Shown: positions 40,980 to 50,758, counted from the stretch's first letter. The stretch: 64,000 bases of DNA from Polymorphum gilvum SL003B-26A1 (GCF_000192745.1 NC_015259.1:2495001-2559000), one strand, 5' to 3'. A program made the numbers and translations. The notes: generated from the sequence alone by a model not told the origin.

Positions 40980-41663
40980 CTAGCCCTCGCCGGCCTGGAT
41001 CTGTTCGAGCACCTTGCCGGCAAGCGGCCGCGTGATCCTGCTGCCGTTGGCCAGCGCCTCGCGGTCGATCGCCTCGACCACCCGCCCGGCAACGCCGAGC
41101 GAGCGCTCCATGCGTACCACCAGATAGTCGACCACGGCCGGTTCGACCGCGAGCTGGCGGTCGGCGAACAGCTTAACAAGAACGCGGCGCAAAAGATCGT
41201 CGTCCGGCTCCAGGATTTCCACAGGTGTCGCGGCCCGAAGCCGCGACACAAGGTCCGCCAGCGCCAGCGGCCAGGCCGCCGGCCAGGTCCGGCTGGTGAT
41301 CAGCATGCTGGCGCCGGCCTGGCGCGCGGCGTTGAGCAGGTGGAACAGCGCTCGCTCGTCGACGCCCCGATGGGCGTTCTCCACCGCCACCGCGCCGGCC
41401 GAGACCAGTTCCTCGACCCGGCCTTCGGTCAGGTCGCCGGCCTCGATCACCGCGGCGCCGGATCGCTCGTGCCAGATCTGTACTAGATGGCTCTTGCCCG
41501 AGCCGACCGGGCCGGCGAGGACCACCACGGCAGACGGCCAGTCGGGCCAGCTGTCGATCAACTCGAAGGCGGCCCGGTTGGATGCGCCGACCAGGTAGTC
41601 GTCGCGGCCGAGCGCCTGCTCGTGCGGCAGGATCAAGGGAAGCTGGCGCGGTCGCTCCGCCAT
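40980..41663 (-). CDS. hdaA: DnaA regulatory inactivator HdaA
   Basis: AAA+ relative of DnaA that, bound to the beta clamp, promotes hydrolysis of DnaA-ATP after initiation. The 227-residue frame starts with the clamp-binding motif QLPLILP (residues 7-13). A Walker [13 protein letters not shown], lies near 50, and the Walker B region (AVAVENAHR, near 92) is degenerate. The sensor segment is [12 protein letters not shown], and the C-terminal lid contains [16 protein letters not shown]. There is no DNA-binding domain IV, which separates it from DnaA. The gene order permease-hdaA-ppk-ppx is common in alphaproteobacteria. Confidence 0.92.
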   Translation of the reverse strand: MAERPRQLPLILPHEQALGRDDYLVGASNRAAFELIDSWPDWPSAVVVLAGPVGSGKSHLVQIWHERSGAAVIEAGDLTEGRVEELVSAGAVAVENAHRGVDERALFHLLNAARQAGASMLITSRTWPAAWPLALADLVSRLRAATPVEILEPDDDLLRRVLVKLFADRQLAVEPAVVDYLVVRMERSLGVAGRVVEAIDREALANGSRITRPLAGKVLEQIQAGEG

Positions 41664-41675
41664 GGCGCGTGGGCC

Positions 41676-42758
41676 CTACTCGTCGTCGGCCGCCGGTCGG
41701 CCGGTGCCCCTGTACAAGGGACTTGCTAGGTACTGCGTCAGCGCGAAGCGCGCAAGCACGCCGACCATGGCCGCCGCCGGCACGGCGACCAGCATGCCGA
41801 CGAAGCCGAACAGGGAGCCGAAGGCGAACAGGGCGAACATCAGCCAGACCGGATGCAGGCCGACGCTGTCGCCGACCAGCTTGGGTTGCAGGATGTTGCC
41901 CTCCAGAAACTGGCCGACCGCGAACACCGCCGCCACCGCGGCGATCAGCGGCCAGTCGGGCCAGAACTGCACCAGCGCCACGGCCATGGACACGACGAAG
42001 CCGAGGATCGCGCCGACGAAGGGAATGAAGCTGACGAGGCCGGCGCCGATGCCGATCAGCAGGCCGAAGTTGAGCCCGACCAGCATCAGGCCGATGGCGT
42101 AGAACAGGCCGAGCAGGACGCAGACCGATACCTGTCCGCGCACGAAGCCGGCGACCGCCGCGTCCATCTCGCGCGCCAGCCGGCGGATCGTCTCGACATG
42201 CGGGCGCGGCAGCCAGCCGTCGATGCGCGCGACCATCCGGTCCCAGTCGAGCAGCAGGTAGAAGGCGACCACCGGTGTGACCACGAACAGCGACAGGATC
42301 GACACCAGCGCCTGGCCGCCGCTCCACACCGACTGCATCAGCCCCCCGAGCCAGGACGCCGCCTTGCTCATGATGTCACCGAGCGAGGACTGCAGGTCCT
42401 TGATGTCCAGTCCGGCAAGCGTCGACAGACGGTCGCCGAACGTCTCGGTCACCAGCGTGTGCAGGGCGCGCACGAGGCCGGGCAGCCGGTCGAGGAAGCC
42501 GAGCAGCTGGTTTCCGAGCACCGGCACGAGCAGCAGCAGGAACAGCGCGAACAGCAGAACGAACACCAGAAGGATGGTCAGCGTCGCCCACAGCCGGCTC
42601 ATGCCGACCCGTTCCAGCCGGTCGGCGACCGGATCGAGCAGGTAGGCGAGCGCCATGCCGGCAACGAAGGGCAGCAGCACGGCGCTGAACACTAGCATGA
42701 AGACGATGAAGGCGAGCAGCGAGAGCATCCAGAACTGGATCTGGCGGCGCAGGGTCAT
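41676..42758 (-). CDS. AI-2E family (PerM/TqsA-like) membrane permease
   Basis: A 360-residue polytopic membrane protein, family PF01594. ATG 42758 (MTLRRQIQFW) has GGAG about 9 bases upstream; the frame continues further but without a site. About seven hydrophobic helices are visible. Two pairs stand at the N-terminus (LLAFIVFMLVFSAVLLPFVAG; LTILLVFVLLFALFLLLLVP, each shown in part). A soluble helical section follows at ~110-165, then the conserved block GLNFGLLIGIGAGLVSFIPFVG near 245 and the loop QFLEGNILQPKLVGDSVGLHP near 290. The transported molecule is unknown. It heads the hdaA-ppk-ppx run and is divergent from purM. Confidence 0.9.
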   Translation of the reverse strand: MTLRRQIQFWMLSLLAFIVFMLVFSAVLLPFVAGMALAYLLDPVADRLERVGMSRLWATLTILLVFVLLFALFLLLLVPVLGNQLLGFLDRLPGLVRALHTLVTETFGDRLSTLAGLDIKDLQSSLGDIMSKAASWLGGLMQSVWSGGQALVSILSLFVVTPVVAFYLLLDWDRMVARIDGWLPRPHVETIRRLAREMDAAVAGFVRGQVSVCVLLGLFYAIGLMLVGLNFGLLIGIGAGLVSFIPFVGAILGFVVSMAVALVQFWPDWPLIAAVAAVFAVGQFLEGNILQPKLVGDSVGLHPVWLMFALFAFGSLFGFVGMLVAVPAAAMVGVLARFALTQYLASPLYRGTGRPAADDE

Positions 42759-42867
42759 CCGGTCGTCTCCAAGGTGCGGGGTCCGCTCCAGCAGATAGGT
42801 CCCAGATAGGTCCAGGCGCGCGAGCCGGTCAAGACGCTTGTGCGGCGCAGCGGCGCGCCGGCGGGGG

Positions 42868-42904
42868 CATTTTGCCCGGCCCGATTGCATAGCCGCGCAA
42901 AATG
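42868..42904. promoter_or_regulatory. inverted repeat in the purM / permease divergent promoter region
   Basis: CATTTTGC (42868-42875) and its exact complement GCAAAATG (42897-42904) are separated by 21 bases, so the half-sites are 29 bases apart centre to centre, about three helical turns. The repeat ends 47 bases before purM. It could be an operator for a dimeric repressor or a leader hairpin. Confidence 0.4.
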
Positions 42905-42951
42905 AGGCATTGCCCTGCCACAGCATCAGCACCGGCATCGGAGACCCGCCC

Positions 42952-44028
42952 ATGAGCGCTGGCCAACGCGACCGCGACAACGGCCTGACCTATTCCCAAT
43001 CCGGCGTCGACATCGATGCCGGCAACGCGCTGGTCAAGCGCATCGCGCCGCTGGTCAAGGCGACCGCCCGGCCCGGCGCCGACGGCGCCATCGGCGGCTT
43101 CGGCGGCCTGTTCGACCTCAAGGCAGCCGGCTACAGCGACCCGCTGCTGGTCGCCGCCAACGACGGCGTCGGCACCAAGCTCAAGGTCGCCATCGACACC
43201 GGCCTGCACAAGACGGTCGGCATCGACCTGGTCGCCATGTGCGTCAACGACCTCGTCGTGCAGGGCGCCGAGCCGCTGTTCTTCCTCGACTACTACGCCT
43301 GCGGCGCACTCGACGTCGACGCTGCGACCGACGTCGTCGGCGGCATCGCCGAGGGCTGCCGGATCGCCGGCTGCGCGCTGATCGGCGGCGAGACCGCCGA
43401 GATGCCGGGCATGTACGCCAGGGACGACTACGACCTCGCCGGCTTCGCGGTCGGCGCCGTCGACCGCGACCGGCTGCTGCCGCGCGCCGACGTCGCCGCG
43501 GGCGACGTTCTGCTGGCGCTCGCCTCTTCCGGCGTCCATTCCAACGGCTTCTCGCTGGTGCGCAAGATCGTCGAGCGCTCCGGCCTCGGCTATGCCGACG
43601 CCGCGCCCTTCGCGCCGTCCCTCTCGCTCGGTCAGGCGCTGATGGAGCCGACGCGCATCTACGTCCGCCCGCTGCTCGCCGCGCTCAACGAGACCACCGG
43701 CATCAAGGCGCTCGCCCACATCACCGGCGGCGGCCTGCCGGAGAACCTGCCGCGCGTACTGCCCGCGGGCGCGACCGCGCGCATCGACCTCGCCGCCGTC
43801 GCCGTGCCCGAGGTGTTCCGCTGGCTCGCCCGCACCGGCGGCGTCGCCGAGCGCGAGATGTTGCGCACCTTCAATTGCGGCGTCGGCATGGTCGTGGTCG
43901 TCGCCGCCGCCGAGGCCGGCGCCGTGCGTGCCGCGCTGGAGGCCGCCGGTGAGACGGTCGCCGACATCGGCCGCATCGAGGCCGGCGGCAGCGCCCCGGT
44001 CGTCTTCGACAACGCCCTGGACCTGTGA
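42952..44028 (+). CDS. purM: phosphoribosylformylglycinamidine cyclo-ligase
   Basis: AIR synthetase, fifth step of purine synthesis. The 358-residue frame starts at ATG 42952 with GGAG 8 bases upstream. Typical segments are [15 protein letters not shown] (near 17), [13 protein letters not shown] (near 67), [19 protein letters not shown] (near 92), [11 protein letters not shown] (near 143) and [17 protein letters not shown] (near 250). Its stop overlaps or abuts the purN start, so the two are an operon. The divergent promoter region contains an 8-base inverted repeat. Confidence 0.96.
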   Translation: MSAGQRDRDNGLTYSQSGVDIDAGNALVKRIAPLVKATARPGADGAIGGFGGLFDLKAAGYSDPLLVAANDGVGTKLKVAIDTGLHKTVGIDLVAMCVNDLVVQGAEPLFFLDYYACGALDVDAATDVVGGIAEGCRIAGCALIGGETAEMPGMYARDDYDLAGFAVGAVDRDRLLPRADVAAGDVLLALASSGVHSNGFSLVRKIVERSGLGYADAAPFAPSLSLGQALMEPTRIYVRPLLAALNETTGIKALAHITGGGLPENLPRVLPAGATARIDLAAVAVPEVFRWLARTGGVAEREMLRTFNCGVGMVVVVAAAEAGAVRAALEAAGETVADIGRIEAGGSAPVVFDNALDL

Positions 44029-44030
44029 CC

Positions 44031-44687
44031 ATGACGGAGCGGCGTAGGGTCGCGGTGCTGATTTCGGGGCGCGGCAGCAACATGGTGTCGCTGATCGAGG
44101 CGGCGCGTGCGCCGGACTATCCGGCCGAGATCGTGCTGGTCGTCTCCAACCGTCCGGACGCCGCCGGCTTGGCGCGCGCCGAAGGCTACGGCATCGCCAC
44201 CGCCGTCATCGACCACAAGGCCTACGGCCGCGACCGCGAGGCGTTCGAGCGCGCGCTCGACGCCCGTCTCGCCGCCGCCGGCGCCGACCTCGTCGCGCTG
44301 GCCGGCTTCATGCGCCTGCTGACGCCGTGGTTCGTCGAGCGCTGGTTCGGCCGGCTGGTCAACATCCACCCGGCCCTGCTGCCCGCCTTCAAGGGCCTCG
44401 ACACGCACGAGCGCGCGCTCGCCGAAGGCGTCAAGCTGCACGGTGCGACGGTCCATTTCGTTTCAAGCGAAATGGATGCCGGTCCGATCATCGCCCAGGG
44501 TGCGGTGCCGGTGCTCGATGCCGACACGCCCGACAGCCTCGGCGCCCGGGTGCTGGAGCTGGAGCACCGCCTCTACCCGCATGCGCTCGACCTCGTCGCC
44601 TCGGGCCGCGCGCGCCTCGCCGGGCGCACCGTGTCGGTCGCCGACGGCCCGGCCGCGCCGGGCAGCCTGATCGCGCCGGCGTTCTAG
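44031..44687 (+). CDS. purN: phosphoribosylglycinamide formyltransferase
   Basis: GAR transformylase, third step of purine synthesis, using formyl-tetrahydrofolate. The 218-residue frame begins MTERRRVAVLISGRGSNM; ATG 44031 is chosen, with an in-frame GTG at 44025 overlapping the purM stop as alternative. The active-site segment is VNIHPALLPAFKGLDTHERA (near 105-124), with the catalytic Asn and His there and the Asp in VSSEMDAGPII (near 144). It is translationally coupled to purM. A REP-like palindrome follows the stop. Confidence 0.95.
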   Translation: MTERRRVAVLISGRGSNMVSLIEAARAPDYPAEIVLVVSNRPDAAGLARAEGYGIATAVIDHKAYGRDREAFERALDARLAAAGADLVALAGFMRLLTPWFVERWFGRLVNIHPALLPAFKGLDTHERALAEGVKLHGATVHFVSSEMDAGPIIAQGAVPVLDADTPDSLGARVLELEHRLYPHALDLVASGRARLAGRTVSVADGPAAPGSLIAPAF

Positions 44688-44693
44688 AGCGCA

Positions 44694-44729
44694 TTCTTGT
44701 CGATCAAGCGGTTCCGCTTGACCGGAAAG
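44694..44729. repeat. REP-like palindromic repeat, copy 1
   Basis: A 36-base unit whose core TCAAGCGG-TT-CCGCTTGA (44704-44721) is a perfect hairpin. The same unit, inverted and one base shorter, occurs at 61688-61722, so this is a dispersed repeat. A second small palindrome, CGTTTCA-TC-TGAAACG (44751-44766), adjoins it. Both lie in the 90-base junction between convergent purN and the molybdopterin oxidoreductase gene and may end transcripts. Confidence 0.75.
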
Positions 44730-44777
44730 AGCTCCGGCAGCCAGCCATTTCGTTTCATCTGAAACGGATTCGCCCGC

Positions 44778-46874
44778 TCAGGCCGGTCGGATCCACACCG
44801 CCGTGTCGTGATAGGCCGCGCCGCCGTAGGGCGCGACCGGGTCCGCGCCGGTCAGCGTGTTGATGCCCTGGCCGTCCTCGAAGGCGTCGTTCGGCCAGAT
44901 CCCTTCCGAGATCACGGTGCCGGGCGTCGGTCCGTCGACGACGCGGGCGTGTAGCGTCACGGTGCCGCGCCGGTTGCCCATCCTGACCCTGTCGCCGTCG
45001 CTGACGCCGGCCCTTGCCGCATCCGCTACCGTCAGCCAGACCTCCGGCCGACCCTCCTTCCGCCGTCCGATCTCCGATTCGGTGAAGGACGAGTTCAGGA
45101 ACGAGCGCGCCGGCGCCGTCACCAGGCGGAACGGATGCTCGGCATCCGCCGCCTCGACGCTCGGCCAGTAGTCGGGCAGCGACGGCATCGACCGCCACGG
45201 TCCCATCGGCTCGCCCTCGGGCTTGTTCGGCGCCGGGTCGCGGCCCCAGTCGACGCGGAAATGATAGCGGCCGTCGCGATGGCCGAAACCGTCGAGGTAA
45301 TGCGCGGTGCGGAAGTCGGGCTGCAGGTCCTTCCAGCGCCCCGCCTCAAGCTCGGCCAGAGTGCCGTAGCCGGAGTTGCGCAGCATCCAGTCGACATGCT
45401 CGCGGGCCGTCATGTGGAAGCCGGGATGGTCGGCAGCGCCCAGCCTGCGCGCCAGTTCGTTGAGCACGAACAGGTTCTCGCGCGCCTCGCCCGGCGCCTC
45501 GGTCAGCTTTGGGCCGAACAGGAGGTATTGGTGGCCGCCGCCCTTGTAGATGTCGTCGTGCTCGAGGAACTGCGTCGCCGGCAGCACCAGGTCGGCCATC
45601 CGCGCGGTCTCGGTCATGAACTGCTCGTGCACGCAGACGAACAGGTCCTCGCGGCAAAAGCCCCGCTTGACCAGCGCCTGTTCCGGGCAGACCGAGACCG
45701 GATTGGTGTTCTGGATCAGCATCGCCTTGACCGGCGGCCCGCCGTTGAGCGCGGCGGCGTCGCCGGTCAGGATGCGACCGATCTGGCTCTGGTCGAGCGC
45801 CCGGATGCCAGGCCGGCGCAGCTCCGGCGCCTCGATCATCGTCTTGTCGAGTTCGTAGATGGCGCCGTTGTTGTGGAAGGCGCCGCCGCCCTCGTACTGC
45901 CAGCAGCCCGTGACGGCGGCAATCGAGGTGGCCGCGTGCATGGAGACGGCGCCGTTGCGCGAGCGGGTGAAACCGTAGCCGAGCCGGAAATAGGTCCGCT
46001 TGACCGTACCGATCTGGCGGGCGACCGCCTCGATTGCGCCCGCGTCGAGTCCCGTGATCGCCGCCGCCCACTCCGGTGTGCGGGTCGAAAGATGCGCATC
46101 GAGCTCCGCCGGACAGTCGGTGTACTTGTCCAGATAATCCCTGTCGGCGAGGCCGTCGCGGAACAGCACGTGCATGATCGCGCAGGCGAGCGCGGCGTCA
46201 CTGCCCGGCTGGATGACGAGGCCGACGTCGGCCTGCCTCATCGTCTCGGTGCGGTAGACGTCGACCACGACGATGCGCGCGCCACGGATCTTGCGTGCCG
46301 CCACCGCGTGGGTCATCACGTTGACTTGGGTGGCGACCGGATTGGTGCCCCAGATGACGATCTGGTCGGCATGCGCCATCTCGCGCGGATCCGGCCCGGC
46401 GAGGCGACCCGTGCCGGCGACGTAGCCGGTCCAGGCCATGTTGGTGCAGAAGCTGTCGAACTGGCGCGAATAGCCCTTGGCGTGGCGGAAGCGGTGGATG
46501 CTGTCGCGCTGCACCAGGCCCATTGTGCCGGCATAGTGGTAGGGCCAGACGCTCTCGGCGCCGCATTCCGCCTCGGCGGCGAGGAACCGCTCCGCCACCA
46601 GGTCGAGCGCGGCGTCCCAGGAAATCTCCTCGAACCGCCCCTCGCCCTTGGCACCGACGCGGCGCAGCGGTCTGGTCAGGCGGTCCGGATGATAGAGCCG
46701 CTCCGCATAGCGGGCGACCTTGGCGCAGACGACGCCGGCCGTATAGGCGTTGTCGGGCGCGCCCCGCAGCCGCCCGATGCGGCCGTCGGGCAGGATCTCG
46801 ACATCGAGCGCGCAGGTCGACGGGCAGTCGTGCGGACAGGCGGAAACGGCCTTGGCGGGAAGCGGCTTGGTCAT
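44778..46874 (-). CDS. molybdopterin-dependent oxidoreductase with N-terminal [4Fe-4S] site
   Basis: Cytoplasmic enzyme of the BisC/DMSO-reductase superfamily, 698 residues from ATG 46874 (MTKPLPAKAV). The N-terminus has the cluster motif CPHDCPSTC (residues ~12-20) with the fourth Cys in GVVCAKVARYAERL (near 48). Molybdopterin-binding segments include SFCTNMAWTGYVAGTG (near 142), VIWGTNPVATQVN, VIQPGSDAALA and, at the C-terminus, the dinucleotide-binding ISEGIWPNDAFEDGQGINTL. There is no Tat signal and no partner subunit gene nearby, so the electron partner and substrate are unknown. Similar single-gene enzymes are loosely annotated as formate or nitrate family oxidoreductases. Confidence 0.88.
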   Translation of the reverse strand: MTKPLPAKAVSACPHDCPSTCALDVEILPDGRIGRLRGAPDNAYTAGVVCAKVARYAERLYHPDRLTRPLRRVGAKGEGRFEEISWDAALDLVAERFLAAEAECGAESVWPYHYAGTMGLVQRDSIHRFRHAKGYSRQFDSFCTNMAWTGYVAGTGRLAGPDPREMAHADQIVIWGTNPVATQVNVMTHAVAARKIRGARIVVVDVYRTETMRQADVGLVIQPGSDAALACAIMHVLFRDGLADRDYLDKYTDCPAELDAHLSTRTPEWAAAITGLDAGAIEAVARQIGTVKRTYFRLGYGFTRSRNGAVSMHAATSIAAVTGCWQYEGGGAFHNNGAIYELDKTMIEAPELRRPGIRALDQSQIGRILTGDAAALNGGPPVKAMLIQNTNPVSVCPEQALVKRGFCREDLFVCVHEQFMTETARMADLVLPATQFLEHDDIYKGGGHQYLLFGPKLTEAPGEARENLFVLNELARRLGAADHPGFHMTAREHVDWMLRNSGYGTLAELEAGRWKDLQPDFRTAHYLDGFGHRDGRYHFRVDWGRDPAPNKPEGEPMGPWRSMPSLPDYWPSVEAADAEHPFRLVTAPARSFLNSSFTESEIGRRKEGRPEVWLTVADAARAGVSDGDRVRMGNRRGTVTLHARVVDGPTPGTVISEGIWPNDAFEDGQGINTLTGADPVAPYGGAAYHDTAVWIRPA

Positions 46875-47448
46875 CGGTCGGCTCTGGATCGTCGGCGCGC
46901 GGCGCGGCCAGCCCGGCTGGAACGCCGGGCAGAGCAGCAAGCTTTCGGCGCGCGCCCCGCCCCTGTCAAGCCGAGCCGACGCAAAAGACCGTCCGGGCTC
47001 ATCCCGAGGGAGCGCATGGCACGGCTCTGCCACACCCACAGCGGTCACCCCGGGCGAGCAGCGCGAGGCCCGGGGCCCACTCGTTCGCAGAGCGGTGGTT
47101 ATTGGTCCGGTCCACGCCGTCGTATTCCTTCGCCCCTGCGGCCGGGAGTCGGCGGCGCGGTAGTCCCCGTCAGAAGTCGGAAGGGCCGCCCCCCTTTCGG
47201 AACCGACCCTCAGACTGCTGACAAATCTCTGCTTTCGTCATCCCGCACGCAGCGAAGCGGAGAGGCAGGATCGGCGAGCCGAGGTGTCGCCCGTGCGGGT
47301 CTTGTCGAAATGGAAGGGCTGTGACTCTCCGGTTCCGGCTCGCGCTCCGCTTGGCCGGAATGACACCGGAGAGGCTGCGGGTGTGTCAACACGCTGAGGG
47401 CCGGCCCCTTTCGGAGCCGGCCCTTCGAAAGTCCGTCGAAGGCTGGTC
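46875..47448. other. gene-free region with palindromic elements
   Basis: No gene is visible over 574 bases. It contains a hairpin CCCCGGGC/GCCCGGGG (47048-47075) and the fold-back element described at 47179-47426. A stem GGGCCGGC/GCCGGCCC (47398-47423) lies 26 bases beyond the ndk stop and may act as its transcript end. Confidence 0.6.
47179..47426. repeat. imperfect fold-back (inverted-repeat) element of about 250 bases
   Basis: The left arm (47179-47225, starting GGAAGGGCCG and ending CTGACAAA) and the reverse complement of the right arm (47384-47426, starting GAAGGGCCGG and containing CCCTCAG and TTGACA) agree at roughly two thirds of positions by eye. Further in, GTCATCCCG with AGCGGAG (from 47237) faces the complement of GTCATTCCGG with AGCGGAG (ending near 47363). 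The whole resembles a non-coding miniature palindromic element. No target duplication or ORF is evident. Confidence 0.5.
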
Positions 47449-47871
47449 TCAGCCGACGATCTCGGAGCCGGAGAACCAGAAGGCGATTTCCTCGGCCGCC
47501 GTGTCCGCCGCGTCGGAACCGTGCACAGAGTTCTCGCCGATCGACAGGGCATATTTCTTGCGGATCGTGCCCTCCTCGGCATTGGCCGGGTTGGTCGCGC
47601 CCATCACCTCGCGGTTCCTGGCGATGGCGTTCTCGCCTTCCAGAACCTGTACGACGGTCGGGCCGGAGCTCATGAACTCGGTCAGTTCGCCGAAGAACGG
47701 GCGGTCCTTGTGCACGGCGTAGAAGGCCTCGGCCTGGCGCTGCGACATCCACACGCGCTTGGAGGCGACGACGCGCAGGCCGGCCTCCTCGAGCATGGCG
47801 GTGATGGCGCCGGTCAGGTTGCGCTTGGTCGCGTCCGGCTTGATCATGGAGAAGGTGCGTTCGATCGCCAT
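47449..47871 (-). CDS. ndk: nucleoside diphosphate kinase
   Basis: Transfers the gamma phosphate of ATP to (d)NDPs, the step after ribonucleotide reductase. The 140-residue frame starts [18 protein letters not shown] at ATG 47871. The phospho-His is in [13 protein letters not shown] (near 117), and the nucleotide-binding [17 protein letters not shown] is near 55. Length and motifs are those of bacterial Ndk. It stands alone, upstream of a fold-back repeat. Confidence 0.97.
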   Translation of the reverse strand: MAIERTFSMIKPDATKRNLTGAITAMLEEAGLRVVASKRVWMSQRQAEAFYAVHKDRPFFGELTEFMSSGPTVVQVLEGENAIARNREVMGATNPANAEEGTIRKKYALSIGENSVHGSDAADTAAEEIAFWFSGSEIVG

Positions 47872-48122
47872 TTGGTCTGCTTTCCCGGTTAGGTGGCCTG
47901 GTGGTGCCGGCCTGGTTTGAGGACGCGGCGCCTCCGGCATCCGCATCGTCCGGCGGGCGGCTGCCCGACCGGACCTGAAAAGTCCGCGTTCCTATAGCTT
48001 TGCCCAAGGCGTGCCGCAAGGGGCGAGGCGTGCCCCTGCTGCGCCGCAGTTGATTCTGCTCAAGGCCGCCGTGCCGCGAGTTCGCCACACTCGGGTTCCC
48101 GAGACTCCTGGAGGGCGTTACC

Positions 48123-48635
48123 ATGAAGGCCTACATGCGGATGATGGCGGGTTACAATCACTGGGCGAACACGCGCCTCCTCGAGGACTGCACCGGCCTC
48201 AGCGACGAGGAGTACCACCGCAACCTCGCCGCCTACTACCGCTCGATCCACGGCACCCTCGATCACCTGCTGCTCGCGGACATGATCTGGCTGGTGCGCC
48301 TCTACGGCGAGGGCGAGGCCTTCGATACCTTCGACATGACCCTGACCGAGGATCTGGCGTCCCTGAAGGCGGAGCGCGACATCCTCGACGCGCGCCTGAT
48401 CGCCTACATCGACCAGGTCACCGAGGGTGAGCTGCTGCAGCCGATCCGCTACCGCACGATCCTCAACCCGGTGGTCATCCAGCAGCCGATCGGCGCCGCC
48501 CTGGTGCATGTCTTCAACCACCAGACCCACCACCGCGGCCAGGTGCACGCCTTCCTGACCATGCTCGGCAGGAAGCCGCGCGCGCTCGACCTGATCCACT
48601 TCCAGCGCGAAAGCGGCCTCGGCATGGCGGCCTGA
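48123..48635 (+). CDS. DinB-family putative metalloenzyme
   Basis: A 170-residue four-helix-bundle protein of the DinB/YfiT superfamily; several members are metal-dependent thiol transferases, others have unknown roles. The conserved YNHWANTRLLE is at residues ~11-21. The metal-ligand histidines appear in SIHGTLDHLLLAD (near 43-50) and VFNHQTHHRGQ (near 131-137). GGAGGG lies about 9 bases before ATG 48123. The name does not imply DNA damage induction here; no LexA site was seen. Confidence 0.88.
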   Translation: MKAYMRMMAGYNHWANTRLLEDCTGLSDEEYHRNLAAYYRSIHGTLDHLLLADMIWLVRLYGEGEAFDTFDMTLTEDLASLKAERDILDARLIAYIDQVTEGELLQPIRYRTILNPVVIQQPIGAALVHVFNHQTHHRGQVHAFLTMLGRKPRALDLIHFQRESGLGMAA

Positions 48636-48719
48636 GCGCGGCGGGCGGCCCGACCGGGTCCGGTCGGACCATCGATCGGGACTTGCATCGCGGCGGACGC
48701 TGGCCCAAAGATCCGCCCC

Positions 48720-50591
48720 ATGTTGCAGATCACCGACCTCACCTACCGCATCGGCGGCCGGCTCCTCATCGACCATGCCAGCGTGACCCTGCCCGCGCGC
48801 ACCAAGACCGGTCTGGTCGGGCGCAACGGCGCCGGAAAGTCGACGCTGTTCAAGCTGATCACCGGCGACCTGTCGCCCGAATCCGGCTCGATCCAGGTGC
48901 CGAAAAGCGCGCGTATCGGCCAGGTCGCCCAGGAGGCGCCGGGCACGCAGCAGAGCCTCATGGAGGTCGTGCTGGCCGCCGACACCGAGCGCAGCGCGCT
49001 GCTGGCCGAGGCCGAGCGCGCCAGCGACCCGAACCGCATCGCCGAGATTCACACCCGCCTTGCCGACATCGGCAGCCATACGGCCGAGGCGCGCGCCGGC
49101 GCCATCCTGTCCGGCCTCGGCTTCGATGCCGAGGCGCAGCAGCGTCCCTGCGCCTCCTTCTCCGGCGGCTGGCGCATGCGCGTCGCGCTCGCCGCCGTGC
49201 TGTTCTCCGAGCCGGATTTGCTGTTGCTCGACGAGCCGACCAACTATCTCGACCTCGAAGGCACGCTGTGGCTGGAAAGCTACGTCGCGCGCTATCCCCA
49301 CCAGGTGCTGCTGATCTCCCACGACCGCGACCTGCTCAACAAGGCGGTCGACAGCATCGTCCACCTCGACCAGGGCAAGCTGACCTTCTACCGCGGCGGC
49401 TACGACAGCTTCGACCGCCAGCGCCGCGAGACCATGATCCTGCAGGCCAAGGCCAAGGAGAAGCAGGATGCGCAGCGCAAGCACCTGCAGGCCTTCGTCG
49501 ACCGCTTCCGGGCCAAGGCGACCAAGGCGCGCCAGGCGCAGTCGCGGCTGAAGATGCTGGAGAAGATGGAGCCGATCGCGGCGCTGACGGAAGAGAGCGC
49601 CCGGCCGATCCATTTCCCCGATCCGCAGGGCCGGCTCGCGCCGCCGATCCTCAAGCTGGAGAACGTCTCGGCCGGCTACGACGGCCGGCCGGTGCTGTCG
49701 CGGTTGTCGCTCAACATCGACACCGACGACCGCATCGCGCTGCTCGGCGCCAACGGCAACGGCAAGTCGACCTTCGCCAAACTGATCTCCGGGCGCCTCG
49801 CCCCTCTGTCGGGCGAGATCGTGCGCGCGCCGAAGCTGAAGATCGCCTTCTTCGCCCAGCACCAGCTCGACGAGTTGCGGCCGGCCGACAGCGCTGTCGC
49901 CCATGTCCGCTCCCTCATGCCGCAGGCGCCGGAGGCCCAGGTGCGCGCCCGCGTCGCACGCTTCGGCCTGCCGACCGACCGCATGGACACGCCGGCCAGG
50001 GACCTGTCGGGCGGCGAGAAGGCGCGCCTGCTCCTGGGACTTTCCACCTTCGACGGGCCGAACCTGATCATCCTCGACGAGCCGACCAACCATCTCGACA
50101 TCGATAGCCGCGAGGCGCTGGTGCTGGCGCTCAACGAGTTCCAGGGCGCCGTGGTATTGATCTCCCACGACCGACACCTGGTCGAGGCCTGCGCCGACCG
50201 CCTGTGGCTGGTCGGCAACGGCTCCGTCGCGCCCTTCGACGGCGACATGGAGGACTACCGCCGGCTGATCCTGCAGGGCCCGGACGGCGCCCGCAAGGCG
50301 CAGGACGACGCCGACAAGGCGGCTTCCTCGCAGGACAAGCGCCGCGAGGCGGCCGAGAAGCGCGCACGCCTCGCCCCCCTGCGCAAGAAGATCGAGGCGG
50401 CGGAAAAGGAGATGGCCCGCCTGCAGGACAAGATCGTCATGCTCGACCAGACCATGGCCGACCCCGACTTCTTCCTGCGCGATCCCGAACGCGCCGCCAA
50501 GTTCGCCCGCGAACGCGCCTTCATCGAGAAGAAGCTGGCGGCGACGGAAGAGGAATGGCTGCAGCTCGCCGCCGAACTGGAAGAGGCGTAA
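48720..50591 (+). CDS. ABC-F family ATPase (Uup/YheS-like)
   Basis: Soluble protein of 623 residues with two ABC ATPase domains and no membrane segment, as in ribosome-associated ABC-F factors. The first domain has GRNGAGKST (near 36), FSGGWRMRVALA (near 147) and LLLLDEPTNYLD (near 168). The linker (~240-290) is the charged 'P-site tRNA interaction' helix pair, AKAKEKQDAQRKHL. The second domain has GANGNGKST (near 343), LSGGEKARLLLG and LIILDEPTNHLD. A C-terminal coiled coil (~545-620) resembles Uup/YheS. The likely role is relief of stalled ribosomes. It is 84 bases after the DinB-fold gene. Confidence 0.9.
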   Translation: MLQITDLTYRIGGRLLIDHASVTLPARTKTGLVGRNGAGKSTLFKLITGDLSPESGSIQVPKSARIGQVAQEAPGTQQSLMEVVLAADTERSALLAEAERASDPNRIAEIHTRLADIGSHTAEARAGAILSGLGFDAEAQQRPCASFSGGWRMRVALAAVLFSEPDLLLLDEPTNYLDLEGTLWLESYVARYPHQVLLISHDRDLLNKAVDSIVHLDQGKLTFYRGGYDSFDRQRRETMILQAKAKEKQDAQRKHLQAFVDRFRAKATKARQAQSRLKMLEKMEPIAALTEESARPIHFPDPQGRLAPPILKLENVSAGYDGRPVLSRLSLNIDTDDRIALLGANGNGKSTFAKLISGRLAPLSGEIVRAPKLKIAFFAQHQLDELRPADSAVAHVRSLMPQAPEAQVRARVARFGLPTDRMDTPARDLSGGEKARLLLGLSTFDGPNLIILDEPTNHLDIDSREALVLALNEFQGAVVLISHDRHLVEACADRLWLVGNGSVAPFDGDMEDYRRLILQGPDGARKAQDDADKAASSQDKRREAAEKRARLAPLRKKIEAAEKEMARLQDKIVMLDQTMADPDFFLRDPERAAKFARERAFIEKKLAATEEEWLQLAAELEEA

Positions 50592-50758
50592 GCGGTCTTC
50601 TCATCCGACGACCATCGGCTTCGACGTCGACGACACGTTCCGCGACCGGGAGCGCGAGATCGCCGTCTCCTGTCTGCCGCAATTTTGAGCAGCGATCGGG
50701 ATGGTTTCCGACAAGACTTCGGCAGGTATCCGGCGGGTTTCCGGCTGGGCTGACAGGC

